A stretch of 64,000 bases of DNA from Burkholderia sp. MS389. Its GTDB lineage: Bacteria; Pseudomonadota; Gammaproteobacteria; Burkholderiales; Burkholderiaceae. Shown piece after piece: positions 42,034 through 51,233 of the stretch. The stretch spans positions 62,001 to 126,000 of the forward strand of contig NZ_CP045995.1 in the NCBI RefSeq assembly GCF_016899425.1. The letters run 5' to 3'. The notes under the pieces are model-generated. The model worked only from the letters and a program-made list of their open reading frames with translations, was not told the DNA's origin and did not search any database. The position numbers and the translations under genes were made by a program. The first letter of the stretch is position 1. Each line of letters opens with the position of its first letter.

Positions 42034-43440
42034 ATGGCAGAACACGGCTTCCGCGTCGAAGCGGATCTTTTAGGGAAACGAAGCATTCCGGATACCGCCT
42101 ATTACGGCGTCCACACGCTGCGCGCGAAAGAGAATTTCGACATTTCGGGCCGCACCATCGCGTCGCTGCCGTACCTCGTGATGGCGCTCGCGTCCGTGAA
42201 GGAAGCGGCGGCCGACGCCAATTGCGAACTCGGGCTGCTGCCGCGGCCGTTCCGCGATGCGATCGCCGCCGCGTGCGTCGAGATCCGCGAAGGGCGGCTG
42301 CACGACCAGTTCGTCGTGGACGTCATCCAGGGCGGCGCCGGCACGTCGACCAACATGAACGCGAACGAGGTGATCTGCAACCGCGCGCTCGAAATCATGG
42401 GCCACGCGCGCGGGCAGTACGAATACCTGCACCCGAACGAGCACGTCAATCTCGCGCAGAGCACCAACGACGTCTATCCGACCGCGATCCGGATCGCGAC
42501 GTGCTTCGCGGTCGAACATCTGCTGGAGGCGATGGCGCGGCTGCGCGATGCATTCGCGGAGCGGGCCGACGCGTTCGCCGGCTTGCTGAAGCTCGGCCGC
42601 ACGCAGTTGCAGGACGCGGTGCCGATGACGCTCGGCCAGGAATTCTCGACCTACGCGGTGATGCTGACGGAAGACATCGCGCGGCTGCAGGAAGCCGGCT
42701 GGCTGATTCGCGAGATCAACCTCGGCGCGACCGCGATCGGCACGGGCATCACCGCGCATCCGCAATACGCGGAGAAGGCGCTGGCCGCGCTGCGCCGCAT
42801 CACCGGGCTCGACCTGAGCACCGCGCCGAACCTGATCGAGGCGACGCAGGATTGCGGCGCGTTCGTCCAGGTGTCGGGCGTGCTCAAGCGGATCGCCGTC
42901 AAGCTGTCGAAGATCTGCAACGACCTGCGGCTGCTGTCGAGCGGACCGCGCGCAGGCTTCGGCGAAATCAACCTGCCGCCCGTGCAGGCCGGCTCGTCGA
43001 TCATGCCCGGCAAGGTCAATCCGGTGATTCCGGAAGTCGTGAACCAGGTCGCGTTCGAGGTGTTCGGCAACGACGTGACCATCACCTTCGCGGCCGAGGC
43101 CGGCCAGCTTCAGCTCAACGCGTTCGAACCGGTGATCGCGAGCGCGCTGTTCCGCAGCTTCAGCCACCTGACGGCCGCGTGCACGACGCTCGCACAGCGA
43201 TGCGTGAGCGGCATCACCGCGAATCCGGAACGGCTGCGCGAAACGATGGAGCGCTCGGTCGCGCTCGCGACCGCGCTGAATCCGTATATCGGCTACAAGC
43301 GCGCGACCGCCGTCGCCGCCGAAGCGCATGCGACCGGCAAGTCGATCCGCGAGGTCGTGCTGGCGCGCGAACTGATGACCGAGGCGCAACTCGACGAAGC
43401 GCTGCAGCCCGAAGCGCTGATCCGGCCGCGCGCGTTCTGA
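42034..43440 (+). CDS. aspA: Aspartate ammonia-lyase (aspartase)
   Basis: This 468-residue enzyme of the fumarase/aspartase superfamily removes ammonia from L-aspartate to give fumarate. The signature [15 protein letters not shown] is at about residues 320-334; other conserved regions are [38 protein letters not shown] and [27 protein letters not shown] precedes the ATG. Length is normal. With the asparaginase, it completes conversion of asparagine to fumarate. It probably shares control with the permease 77 bp downstream. Confidence 0.94.
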   Translation: MAEHGFRVEADLLGKRSIPDTAYYGVHTLRAKENFDISGRTIASLPYLVMALASVKEAAADANCELGLLPRPFRDAIAAACVEIREGRLHDQFVVDVIQGGAGTSTNMNANEVICNRALEIMGHARGQYEYLHPNEHVNLAQSTNDVYPTAIRIATCFAVEHLLEAMARLRDAFAERADAFAGLLKLGRTQLQDAVPMTLGQEFSTYAVMLTEDIARLQEAGWLIREINLGATAIGTGITAHPQYAEKALAALRRITGLDLSTAPNLIEATQDCGAFVQVSGVLKRIAVKLSKICNDLRLLSSGPRAGFGEINLPPVQAGSSIMPGKVNPVIPEVVNQVAFEVFGNDVTITFAAEAGQLQLNAFEPVIASALFRSFSHLTAACTTLAQRCVSGITANPERLRETMERSVALATALNPYIGYKRATAVAAEAHATGKSIREVVLARELMTEAQLDEALQPEALIRPRAF

Positions 43441-43517
43441 CGCGAGCCGGTTCGCGGTCGTACCGAAAGCGCCTCCGGAGCGGGGCGCGACACATCTACA
43501 AACAACGGAGACTCACG

Positions 43518-45023
43518 ATGACACACCCCAGCGAGCGCCCGGCCGGTCCGGCCGGCGGCGCGGATGCCGCGCATGCCGATCCCGATGCGATGTTCGCGTC
43601 GCACGAAGCCGGCTATGCGAAGCAGTTGAAGCCGCGGCACGTGCAGATGATCGCGATGGGCGGTGCGATCGGCACCGGCCTCTTTCTCGGCGCGGGCGGC
43701 CGCCTGCAAAGCGCGGGGCCCGCGCTCGCGCTCGTGTATCTCGTGTGCGGCGTGTTCGCGTTCCTGATCATGCGCGCGCTCGGCGAACTCGTGATGCACC
43801 GGCCGACCAGCGGCAGCTTCGTGTCGTATGCACGGGAGTTCATGGGCGAACGCGCGTCGTTCGTCGCGGGCTGGATGTACTACCTGAACTGGGCGACGAC
43901 CGGCATCGTCGACATTACCGCGGTCGCGATCTACATGAAGTACTGGGCCGTGTTCACCGACGTGCCGCAATGGGTGTTCGCGCTCGGCGCGCTCGGGATC
44001 GTGTCGGTGATGAACATGATCGGCGTGAAGGTGTTCGGCGAGATGGAGTTCTGGTTTTCGCTCGTCAAGGTCGGCACGCTGGCGGTGTTTCTCGCGGTCG
44101 GCGCGGTGTTTCTCGCGAGCGGCTATCCGGTGGCGGGGCAGATGACGGGGCTGCATCTCGTCGCGGATCACGGCGGGATCTTCCCGCACGGGATTCTGCC
44201 GGCCGTGCTGATCGTGCAGGGCGTCGTGTTCGCGTATGCGAGCATCGAACTCGTCGGCGTCGCGGCGGGCGAGACGGCCGACGCGCGCAAGGTGCTGCCG
44301 AAGGCGATCAACAGCGTGATGTGGCGCATCGCGCTGTTCTACGTCGGCTCGGTCGTGCTGTTGACGCTGTTGCTGCCGTGGACCGCGTACAGCTCGCATG
44401 AAAGCCCGTTCGTCACGTTCTTCAGCAAGCTCGGCGTGCCGTACGTCGGGACCGTGATGAACGTCGTGGTGCTGACCGCCGCGCTGTCGAGCCTGAATTC
44501 CGGTCTCTATTCGACCGGCCGCGTGCTGCGCTCGCTTGCGATGGGCGGCTCGGCGCCGCGCTTCGTGTCGCGGATGAACGCGCGCGGCGTGCCGTACGGC
44601 GGGATCCTGATCACGGTCGCGATCAACGCGATCGGCGTGCCGCTGAACTACATCGTGCCGGCGCAGGCGTTCGAGATCGTGCTGAACATGGCGTCGCTCG
44701 GGATCATCACGACGTGGGGCTTCATCGTGATGTGCCAGATCCTGTTCCGCCGCGCGGTCGATCGTGGCGAGATGAAGGCCGTGTCGTTCCGGATGCCCGG
44801 CGCGCCGTTCACGTCGTGGCTCACGCTCGCGTTCCTCGTCGGCGTGCTGGTGCTGATGGCGTTCGACTACCCCGGCGGCACGTGGACCATCGCGATGATT
44901 CCGGTCGTCGTGCTCGCGCTGGTGATCGGCTGGAAGCTGGCGAAACGCGGTGCCGAGCGCGAACGGGCGGCGGCGATGCCGGCATCCGTGCGCGCCGTTG
45001 CGGATCCCGCGCAGAACGCGTGA
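43518..45023 (+). CDS. ansP: Amino acid permease, AnsP/GabP-like (AAT family)
   Basis: This 501-residue inner-membrane protein has 12 predicted helices. The AAT-family start [25 protein letters not shown] is clear, followed by [41 protein letters not shown] and [29 protein letters not shown] consensus. The family imports amino acids by proton symport; asparagine is the likely substrate because of the asparaginase and aspartase genes next door. ACGGAGA is the ribosome site. A hairpin terminator follows at 45041. Confidence 0.88.
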   Translation: MTHPSERPAGPAGGADAAHADPDAMFASHEAGYAKQLKPRHVQMIAMGGAIGTGLFLGAGGRLQSAGPALALVYLVCGVFAFLIMRALGELVMHRPTSGSFVSYAREFMGERASFVAGWMYYLNWATTGIVDITAVAIYMKYWAVFTDVPQWVFALGALGIVSVMNMIGVKVFGEMEFWFSLVKVGTLAVFLAVGAVFLASGYPVAGQMTGLHLVADHGGIFPHGILPAVLIVQGVVFAYASIELVGVAAGETADARKVLPKAINSVMWRIALFYVGSVVLLTLLLPWTAYSSHESPFVTFFSKLGVPYVGTVMNVVVLTAALSSLNSGLYSTGRVLRSLAMGGSAPRFVSRMNARGVPYGGILITVAINAIGVPLNYIVPAQAFEIVLNMASLGIITTWGFIVMCQILFRRAVDRGEMKAVSFRMPGAPFTSWLTLAFLVGVLVLMAFDYPGGTWTIAMIPVVVLALVIGWKLAKRGAERERAAAMPASVRAVADPAQNA

Positions 45024-45040
45024 TGAACGCTTGACGTCAT

Positions 45041-45084
45041 GCACCGGGGGCGTCGGTCCGTTCGCGGGCCGGCGCCCCCGGTGC
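45041..45084. terminator. Strong hairpin between convergent ansP-like and esterase genes
   Basis: GCACCGGGGGCG (45041-45052) pairs perfectly with CGCCCCCGGTGC (45073-45084) over a 20-nt loop. It lies between two convergent stops (45023 and 45109). No T-run follows on either side, so termination strength is uncertain. Confidence 0.6.
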
Positions 45085-45108
45085 GTTCAGTTCCGGTTCA
45101 ATTCACAT

Positions 45109-45792
45109 TCAGTTCAGCCCGGCGCGCTCGCCGACCCATCGGCCGAAATCGCCGGCCATCTCCGCGGTCAGCTCGTGGCCGGCCGCATACAGCCGCGTGT
45201 CGTGCGCGACGCCGAGCGCCGTCAGCTTCGCGTCGGCCGTGTCGGCCCACGCGATGGGCAGCTTGTCGTCGAAGCGGCCGTGCATCACCAGCGCGTGCAG
45301 CGTGCTCAATGCATCGCGCGGCGCGATCAGCGGATCGATTTCCGGCAGGACGCGCCCGCACAACACGGCGAACGCGCTCACGTCGCCCGGCGACGTGAGG
45401 CCGACGCTCGCGCTCATGATGCCGCCCTGGCTGAAGCCGGCGATCACGGTCGGCAACGCGGGCGCCGCGCCATCTCGCGCGCGGAACGCATGCAGCAGCG
45501 TGATCAGTTGCATGCGGCTCTCGTCCGCACGCGCCGCATCGATTTCAGGGCCGTTCGGGCCGAAACGCACCGGAAACCACGCATGCTGATTGGGCCCGAA
45601 CGTGAGCGGGCCGCGCAGGAACGCGATTTCGATGCGCGGATCGATCGTGTCGGCCACGTTCAGCAGGTTGGTTTCGTTACCGCCGACGCCATGCAGCAGC
45701 AACAGGCGGGCTGCCGGGCGGCCGGTGGCCGGACGCAGCCGGTATTGAAGGCCGGATTCGGGTTCGGTGGTCAGCGGCAGGACGTCGGTCAT
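45109..45792 (-). CDS. Alpha/beta hydrolase, phospholipase/carboxylesterase family
   Basis: This is a 227-residue hydrolase. The oxyanion region is LLLHGVGGNETNLLNVAD, the nucleophile elbow is VIAGFSQGGIMSASVG (Ser near residue 120), the acid is likely Asp in VMHGRFDDKLPI and the histidine is in YAAGHELTAEMAGDF. Length and motifs match the YpfH/Est-type acyl-protein-thioesterase and carboxylesterase family. It acts on short esters; the real substrate is unknown. A possible ribosome binding site is not prominent. Confidence 0.87.
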   Translation of the reverse strand: MTDVLPLTTEPESGLQYRLRPATGRPAARLLLLHGVGGNETNLLNVADTIDPRIEIAFLRGPLTFGPNQHAWFPVRFGPNGPEIDAARADESRMQLITLLHAFRARDGAAPALPTVIAGFSQGGIMSASVGLTSPGDVSAFAVLCGRVLPEIDPLIAPRDALSTLHALVMHGRFDDKLPIAWADTADAKLTALGVAHDTRLYAAGHELTAEMAGDFGRWVGERAGLN

Positions 45793-45930
45793 TGCGTGGG
45801 TCCGGAAGAGGATCGATGCGACAGTCTAGAGCGAGCGGATCGGCAGGGGAATCGCCGGGACGGGATTGATTGTTTCCTGTTGGGAATGAATCGGGGCACG
45901 GGTCGTTTCGAGAGCCGGTCACGATGTCAC

Positions 45931-46101
45931 GCGGCCACGCATCTGATCGCGGCCGGCACGCTGATCGGCCCCCACGGCTCATTGATCGCAGGGCAGGCGC
46001 GTGCCCGGCACCTGGTGCTCGTCACGCACAACGTCCGCGAGTACGAGCGCGTTCCGCGGCTGCAGTTCGAAGACTGGCTCGCCGAGCCGGACGAAGGCTG
46101 A
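45931..46101 (+). pseudogene. vapC (PIN-domain toxin) C-terminal remnant
   Basis: The frame encodes THLIAAGTLIGPHGSLIAG, then ARARHLVLVTHNVREYERVP and a final LEDW-like QFEDWLAEPDEG. This is the C-terminal third of a VapC ribonuclease, including the second and third acidic-site regions (usually D in GPHDxLIA, here G, and N-x-REF). About 57 of ~130 residues remain, with no start codon and no VapB gene. The D-to-G change in GPHGSLIAG would also kill the active site. It is a decayed toxin-antitoxin locus. Confidence 0.75.
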
Positions 46102-46497
46102 ACGGTCGATCATGCAGAGTCGACATTAACGAACCAGCCGGGCGAATACTGAGACGATTATAAAAAACACCAAAACAAACCGCCCGTCGATAATGCGCAA
46201 ACGTTTTGCCGGAATTCAATAAGACGGATGTTGCGCGAATGAATAAAACAATGAATTTCCGCTATTCCGGCGATTCGTCGAGCGCCGCAGCCGTACGGGG
46301 CATGGCGGCGGAAAGTTAACGGCAAATCCGCAAAAAACTTTAGGCATTTCCGTGCGCAATTGATCATTGCGATTTCCTCGATGATCGATTGGTTTTCGGT
46401 CATCGGACAGTCATACACCATCCCCGATAATGCGGCGCTCATTCTTTCAATAGACAAATGGGCGATCGAACCCGGATCGCCGCGGGGAGCTGTACTC
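46102..46497. promoter_or_regulatory. AT-rich region upstream of the chemosensory-like cluster
   Basis: Nearly 400 bp without a supported gene precede the kinase gene. The stretch 46155-46170 (CGATTATAAAAAACACC) and 46325-46345 (CCGCAAAAAACTTTAGGC) are markedly AT-rich for this genome. One AAAGTT...AACTTT inverted repeat (around 46312-46342) is present. It probably holds the promoter and regulation of the five-gene cluster, but no specific site could be proven. Confidence 0.4.
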
Positions 46498-48885
46498 ATG
46501 ACCATCCGTCATCGCATTACGCTGCTAGTCGTCCTGACGTTCTTCGCGCTGTCCGCGATCGGCGTCTACGCCGTGTACCAGACGCGCAAGAGCGCGTCCG
46601 AGGTGCGTCAGGTCACCCAGGGAATCGTGCCGAGCGCGCTTGCGTCGGCGGATCTCGTCGCCGACGTGAAGAACATCCAGATCGCGACGATGACGCTCGT
46701 CTACGCGCCCGACGCGAACACCGCCGCGCAGGCGCGCGACGAGCTGAAGGCGAAGCAGGCTGCACTGCGCGCCGCGCTCGACGGGCAGGCGAAATCGGCG
46801 GTCGGCCGCGCGCAGGAAGGGCTCGTCGCGCAGGCGAAGGACAGCGCCGCGAACTATTTCGCGGCGATCGACGACACCGTGAAGATGAAGACGGACGGCA
46901 AGGTCGAGATGGCGCAGGCGTACCTGTTCGCGAACGTCGCGCAGTATCGCGACGAACTCGAAAGCATCGTCGACACGCTGCGCGTCGAGAAGAACCGCCA
47001 GAAGGACGACGCGATCGGCGCGTTGAACGGGATGCTCGCGACCACGGCGACTGCGATCGCGGGCGTCGCCGGCACGGTGATCGTGCTGCTGACCGTACTC
47101 GGCTTCGTGCTGTATCGCCAGATCACGCGCCCGCTGATCGGGATGCAGACGGCGATGAGCGAGATCGCGACGAGCCAGGATTTCACGCGCCGCGTGCCGG
47201 TGGGTCGGATGGACGAAATCGGCCATTCGATCGTCGCGTTCAACGGGATGATCGAGAAGATCCAGGAGAACGCCGCGCAACTGAAGCAGAAGACAGCCGA
47301 CATCCAGGCGATGCTGCAAAACATGCAGCAGGGCATCCTGACCGTCGTCGAAGGCGGCGTCGTGCATGCGGAGTATTCGGCGTACCTCGAAACCATCTTC
47401 GAGACGAACGACATCGCCGGGCGCGACCTGATGGCGCTCGTGTTCGACGATTCGGCGATCGGCGCCGACGCGCGCTCGCAGGTCGACGCGGCCGTGCATG
47501 CGTGCCTCGGCGAGGACAGCATGAACTTCGAGTTCAACGAGCATCTGCTCGTCAACGAAGTCGCGAAGCGGATGCCGGACGGCCGAGAGAAGTGGCTCGA
47601 CCTGAGCTGGTCGGCGATCACCGACGAGACCGACACCGTGGTGCGCCTGATGTTGTGCGTGCGCGACGTGACCGAGATCCGCGAGCTGACCGCGCAGGCC
47701 GGCGAACAGCAGCGGCGCCTCGAGATGATCGGCGAGATTCTGTCGATCAGCCAGGACAAGTTCCACGACTTCGTGCACAGCGCGAAGGGCTTCCTCAGCG
47801 AGAACGAACGGATGATCCGCCAGCACGAGCGCGTCGATCACTCGATCGTCGCGGCGCTGTTCCGCAACATGCACACGATCAAGGGCAATGCACGCACGTA
47901 CAGCCTGCAGCACCTGACGAACATCGTCCACGAAGCGGAGCAGGCGTACGAATCGCTGCGCCGCGCGGACGGCGGCCCCGAGTGGAACCGCGACGCGCTG
48001 ATGGACGACCTGGCGCGCGTACGCGAGGCCGTCGACCACTACGCGACGATCAACGCGGTCACGCTCGGCCGCAGCGGCGAGCCGGCACCGAATGGCGCCG
48101 ATTTCCTGATGGTCGAGCGCGCGCACATCAGCGAGAGCCTGCGCGTGCTCGACGGCGCGGATCCGGCGAACGCGTCCGACTGGCACGCGGCGCGCGATGC
48201 GGTGCGCCGCATGCTGAGCCAGCTCGGCACGCAAGGGATCGGCGACGCGCTCGGCGGCGTGATCGAATCGCTGCCGTCGCTCGCGGCCGAGCTCGGCAAG
48301 CCGGCGCCCGTCGTGCATATCGACAGCCACGGCCAGCGCGTGCGCAGCGAGATCGTCGCGACGCTGAAGAACGTGTTCATGCACCTGCTGCGCAATGCGA
48401 TCGACCACGGCATCGAATCGTCCGACGCGCGGCGCGCGGCCGGCAAGCCGGCGTCCGGCACGATCGACATCGCGGTCGGCGTGGGCGGCGGCGAACTGTG
48501 GTTCGTGCTCGCCGACGACGGCCGCGGCCTCGCGCTCGACCGGATTCGCGGCATCGCGCGCGAGCGCGGCTGGATCGATGCCGCGAGCGAAGCGGCGCTG
48601 TCCGACGAGGACGTCGCCGAGCTGATCTTCCGGCCGGGCTTCTCGACCGCTCAGATGGTGACCGAAGTATCGGGGCGCGGCGTCGGCATGGACGCGGTGC
48701 GCAACTTCCTGAAGCGCGACGGCGGCGATATCGCGCTGCGCTTCACCGACGATCGCGTCGGCGCGCCGTATCGCGCGTTCGAGACGATCGTGTCGCTGCC
48801 GGCGCGCTTCGCGGCGGACGGTGCCGCGCACGGCGCGGGGCACGCGCAGCGCGCGCGCAGCGCGGATATCGGCGCGGCGGAGTGA
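46498..48885 (+). CDS. Membrane-bound CheA-like sensor histidine kinase (4HB-HAMP-PAS-HPt-HATPase)
   Basis: This 795-residue protein fuses receptor and kinase. TM1 is residues 8-27; a helical periplasmic bundle (30-180) of 4HB-MCP type follows; TM2 is 183-206, HAMP about 207-260, and a degenerate PAS-like domain about 270-395. The HPt domain holds the phosphorylatable His459 (NMHTIKGNA); the CheA-type ATPase has the N-box N633 (LLRNAIDHGIE), G1 (DDGRG, 673-677) and G2 (SGRGVGMDAVR, 725-735). It lacks the CheA P2 and CheW-like P5 domains, so it senses and phosphorylates by itself and would not couple to a CheW. A frame extending upstream lacks a start signal. Four signalling genes follow within 30 bp or overlap. 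Confidence 0.9.
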   Translation: MTIRHRITLLVVLTFFALSAIGVYAVYQTRKSASEVRQVTQGIVPSALASADLVADVKNIQIATMTLVYAPDANTAAQARDELKAKQAALRAALDGQAKSAVGRAQEGLVAQAKDSAANYFAAIDDTVKMKTDGKVEMAQAYLFANVAQYRDELESIVDTLRVEKNRQKDDAIGALNGMLATTATAIAGVAGTVIVLLTVLGFVLYRQITRPLIGMQTAMSEIATSQDFTRRVPVGRMDEIGHSIVAFNGMIEKIQENAAQLKQKTADIQAMLQNMQQGILTVVEGGVVHAEYSAYLETIFETNDIAGRDLMALVFDDSAIGADARSQVDAAVHACLGEDSMNFEFNEHLLVNEVAKRMPDGREKWLDLSWSAITDETDTVVRLMLCVRDVTEIRELTAQAGEQQRRLEMIGEILSISQDKFHDFVHSAKGFLSENERMIRQHERVDHSIVAALFRNMHTIKGNARTYSLQHLTNIVHEAEQAYESLRRADGGPEWNRDALMDDLARVREAVDHYATINAVTLGRSGEPAPNGADFLMVERAHISESLRVLDGADPANASDWHAARDAVRRMLSQLGTQGIGDALGGVIESLPSLAAELGKPAPVVHIDSHGQRVRSEIVATLKNVFMHLLRNAIDHGIESSDARRAAGKPASGTIDIAVGVGGGELWFVLADDGRGLALDRIRGIARERGWIDAASEAALSDEDVAELIFRPGFSTAQMVTEVSGRGVGMDAVRNFLKRDGGDIALRFTDDRVGAPYRAFETIVSLPARFAADGAAHGAGHAQRARSADIGAAE

Positions 48886-48889
48886 CGGC

Positions 48890-49636
48890 GTGATCGTGCA
48901 GGCATGGATGATCCAGATGGCCGCCGCGCTGGCGGGCGGCGGGGTCGTCGCGGTCGCGGCGGCGGTCGTGTTTCGCGTGATGCGCCAACGGCTCGTCGCG
49001 TCGATGGAACGCGACACGCACGCGTTACGCGGTGCGCTCGACGCAGCCGCCGCACGCGCCGATGAAGCGGCGTCGGCGCATGCGCAAGCAGCCGACGCAT
49101 GGGCGCAACGCGAGGCGCAGCTGGAGGAGGCGCTGACGCGCGAGGCATCCGCGAACGGCGCGCAGCGCGACGCGGTGCAGGCGCTGTCGGCCGAGCGCGC
49201 CGCGCTCGCGCAGCATGCGCAGAAGATCGCCGACGAAGCCGCGCGTTTGCGCGGGCTCGCCGGCACGTTCGAGCGCTGGCACGAGCAGATGATCTCGCTG
49301 ACCACGCAGAACCAGGACATGCGCGCGAAGAACCAGGAGCTGTCGGCGATCGTCGCGCACGTGTCGATCGTGTCGCTGAACGCGTCGATCGAGGCCGCGC
49401 GTGCAGGCACGGCCGGGCGCGGCTTCTCGATCGTCGCGAGCGAGGTGCGCGGGCTGGCCGCGCGCTCGCAGGAGCTGTCGAACAGCTATCGCGACAGCCT
49501 GAACCGCAACGATCTCGTGACGGCCGCGACGTTCCAGGACATCCAGGCCGGCGGCAAGATGATCACGGCCGCGCTCGCGACCGTCGAGACGCTGGCCGGG
49601 CAACTGCATGCACGGATCGAAGGAGAAGCCGCGTGA
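48890..49636 (+). CDS. Short MCP-like signalling protein with one membrane anchor
   Basis: This 248-residue protein (GTG start, MIVQAWMIQM) starts 2 bp after the kinase stop. Residues 8-27 form one membrane helix; the next ~100 residues are a coiled coil rich in Ala, Arg and Glu. The MCP core is recognisable in NQELSAIVAHVSIVSLNASIEAARAGTAGRGFSIVASEVRGLAARSQELS (near 158-205), with the signalling tip altered (VSIVSLNASIEAARAG for the usual QTNLLALNAAIEAARAG). There is no ligand domain. It could scaffold the kinase above rather than sense anything itself. Confidence 0.82.
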   Translation: MIVQAWMIQMAAALAGGGVVAVAAAVVFRVMRQRLVASMERDTHALRGALDAAAARADEAASAHAQAADAWAQREAQLEEALTREASANGAQRDAVQALSAERAALAQHAQKIADEAARLRGLAGTFERWHEQMISLTTQNQDMRAKNQELSAIVAHVSIVSLNASIEAARAGTAGRGFSIVASEVRGLAARSQELSNSYRDSLNRNDLVTAATFQDIQAGGKMITAALATVETLAGQLHARIEGEAA

Positions 49637-50214
49637 TCAGCGCGCAGGCGAGGGCCGGGTTCGAGCGGATCTTCTTCGATGCCGCGCGCACGCGGCTCGC
49701 GGCCGGCGGCGTGTGCGACATCCGGCCGGCCGCCGGGCATGAACACGATGCGCCGGATCGCGTGCAAGCGAAGTCGCGATCGAAGCCGAAAGTGACCGGA
49801 CATGTCGTCGTGCTGACGATCTCGGCGCTGCATTTCCGGCTGCTGCTCGCGCTGCGCTTCAGCGACGACGACGCGACGCGTCGCCATTTCGCCGGTGCGA
49901 CGGCGGGCGCGAACAGCCAGCGGCCGCTGACCGACGCGTTCATGGAAGTCGCGAACCTGTGTTGCGGCGCGATCAACCAGGCGCTGACCGCGCCGTTTCC
50001 CGATCTCGGGATGTCGACGCCTTACCTGCTGAGCGGCGCGAGCCTCGACTTCATGCACGCGCTCTCGCCCGATTACGTCGCCGCATACGACCTGACGCTC
50101 GACGGCGACGTGCGGGTCGGCGCGACGCTGTGCGTGTGCGCGAACGCGCCGGTCGATTTCCACGTGCCGGAAACGGCCACGGTCGATACCGGCGGCGAGC
50201 TCGAACTGTTCTGA
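49633..50214 (+). CDS. CheX-like phosphatase-type protein
   Basis: This 193-residue protein overlaps the previous gene by 4 bp (GTGA), so translation is coupled. The first 60 residues are variable. The CheX/CheC-like core contains FMEVANLCCGAINQALTAPFPDLGMSTPYLLSG, with the E-x-x-N pattern that positions the acid and amide residues for dephosphorylating CheY-P. The last six residues are GELELF, also found at the end of the next protein. I could not prove phosphatase activity by reading, and it may be an adaptor. Confidence 0.65.
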   Translation: MISAQARAGFERIFFDAARTRLAAGGVCDIRPAAGHEHDAPDRVQAKSRSKPKVTGHVVVLTISALHFRLLLALRFSDDDATRRHFAGATAGANSQRPLTDAFMEVANLCCGAINQALTAPFPDLGMSTPYLLSGASLDFMHALSPDYVAAYDLTLDGDVRVGATLCVCANAPVDFHVPETATVDTGGELELF

Positions 50215-50236
50215 CCGACCATCAGGAGTCCATCAG

Positions 50237-51196
50237 ATGACCGAAGACCAACCCGTCAGCAAGGTGCTCGTACTCGACGACAGCCGCGTGCACGCCGACG
50301 CGCTCAAGCGTTTCTGCGACGCGCACAACCTGGTCGGCCTGACCGTGCGGCGCAGCCGGCTGCTGAAGGTGCTGCGCTCGAACATCGATCTCGGCGCGAT
50401 CCTGCTCGCCGAGGATTACGGCGGCTCGCCGGCCGAGAGCGCGATCATCGCGACGCAGATCGACGCGCTGCGGCCCGAGCTGCCGATCATCCTGCGCCGC
50501 GAATCGCTCGCGTCGCGCGACGGGCTGCCCGATGCGCTGGCACGCGTCGCCTGCGCGGCCTACGTCGCCGACGACATGACGCCGCTCGCGCGCGCGATCG
50601 ACGAATATCTGTTCGGCCGCGACTACCCGAACGCGCTGGTGCGCGGCATCTCGGAGATCACCGAGGCGCGCCTCGACAGCCTGTTTCCGGGCATGACGAT
50701 CGAGCACGACACGCCGTGCATCGTGCGCGACCAGATCATCTTCGGCGAAGTGTTCAGCCTGATCGCGCTCGAAAGCGCATGGTGCCGCGGCTACATGCTG
50801 CTGCAGACGAGCGAGCAGCCGCTGCTCGACATGATCGGCGGCACGCGCGACGGCGGCCGCGCGCCGGATTTCCGCGACGTGAACAGCGTGCTCGGCGAGT
50901 TGACCAACCTCGTGTGGGGCGCGTTCAAGAACCGCTATCTCGGCGACGCGGAGGCGCTGGCGCGCCATCCGGTGCAGGTGCCGCTCGTCGTCAATCACAA
51001 GCAGAAGTTCATCTCGTTCGGCGGCGACTGTCCGCAGCTCTGTTTCAAGTACCGGATGACCGATCCGGCATCGGGGCGCTCGGTCCGTCTCGACCAGCGT
51101 TTCGTGTTCAGCCTCAGCTGGTCGCCGGAGGATTTCCGCGAATCGGTGCAGGACGTCGGGCCGATGGTCGAGTCCGGCGAACTCGAACTGTTTTGA
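50237..51196 (+). CDS. Receiver-like plus CheX-like two-domain protein
   Basis: This is a 319-residue protein. The N-terminal ~120 residues resemble a receiver domain, with the acidic pair in KVLVLDDSRVHADALK, but the acceptor position reads ILLAEDYGG and the usual lysine near YVADDMTP is missing, so it is probably a pseudo-receiver. The C-terminal half (about 135-310) is CheX-like, with DVNSVLGELTNLVWGAFKNRYL giving the E-x-x-N motif. It also ends GELELF. An AGGAG precedes the ATG. It may relay or quench the signal from the kinase to the CheY-type protein downstream. Confidence 0.7.
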   Translation: MTEDQPVSKVLVLDDSRVHADALKRFCDAHNLVGLTVRRSRLLKVLRSNIDLGAILLAEDYGGSPAESAIIATQIDALRPELPIILRRESLASRDGLPDALARVACAAYVADDMTPLARAIDEYLFGRDYPNALVRGISEITEARLDSLFPGMTIEHDTPCIVRDQIIFGEVFSLIALESAWCRGYMLLQTSEQPLLDMIGGTRDGGRAPDFRDVNSVLGELTNLVWGAFKNRYLGDAEALARHPVQVPLVVNHKQKFISFGGDCPQLCFKYRMTDPASGRSVRLDQRFVFSLSWSPEDFRESVQDVGPMVESGELELF

Positions 51197-51233
51197 ATGT
51201 TGAAGTCAGCAACAACGAAAAGGGGAATACGAC

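Noticed and set aside
46380..46440. A flagellar sigma-28 promoter (CCCGATAA near 46428) before the chemosensory cluster
   Set aside because: The -10-like match is good but there is no TAAAG-like -35 at the right distance.
46360..46497. An extended N-terminus for the CheA-like kinase
   Set aside because: The added 46 residues precede the natural basic start and first membrane helix (MTIRHRITLL...), and the region has promoter-like composition.
46525..49410. A 961-codon open frame on the minus strand over the CheA-like kinase and MCP-like genes
   Set aside because: It is antisense to genes with clear motifs; the translation is a basic, Arg/His/Ala-rich string without domains. High GC makes long antisense frames common.
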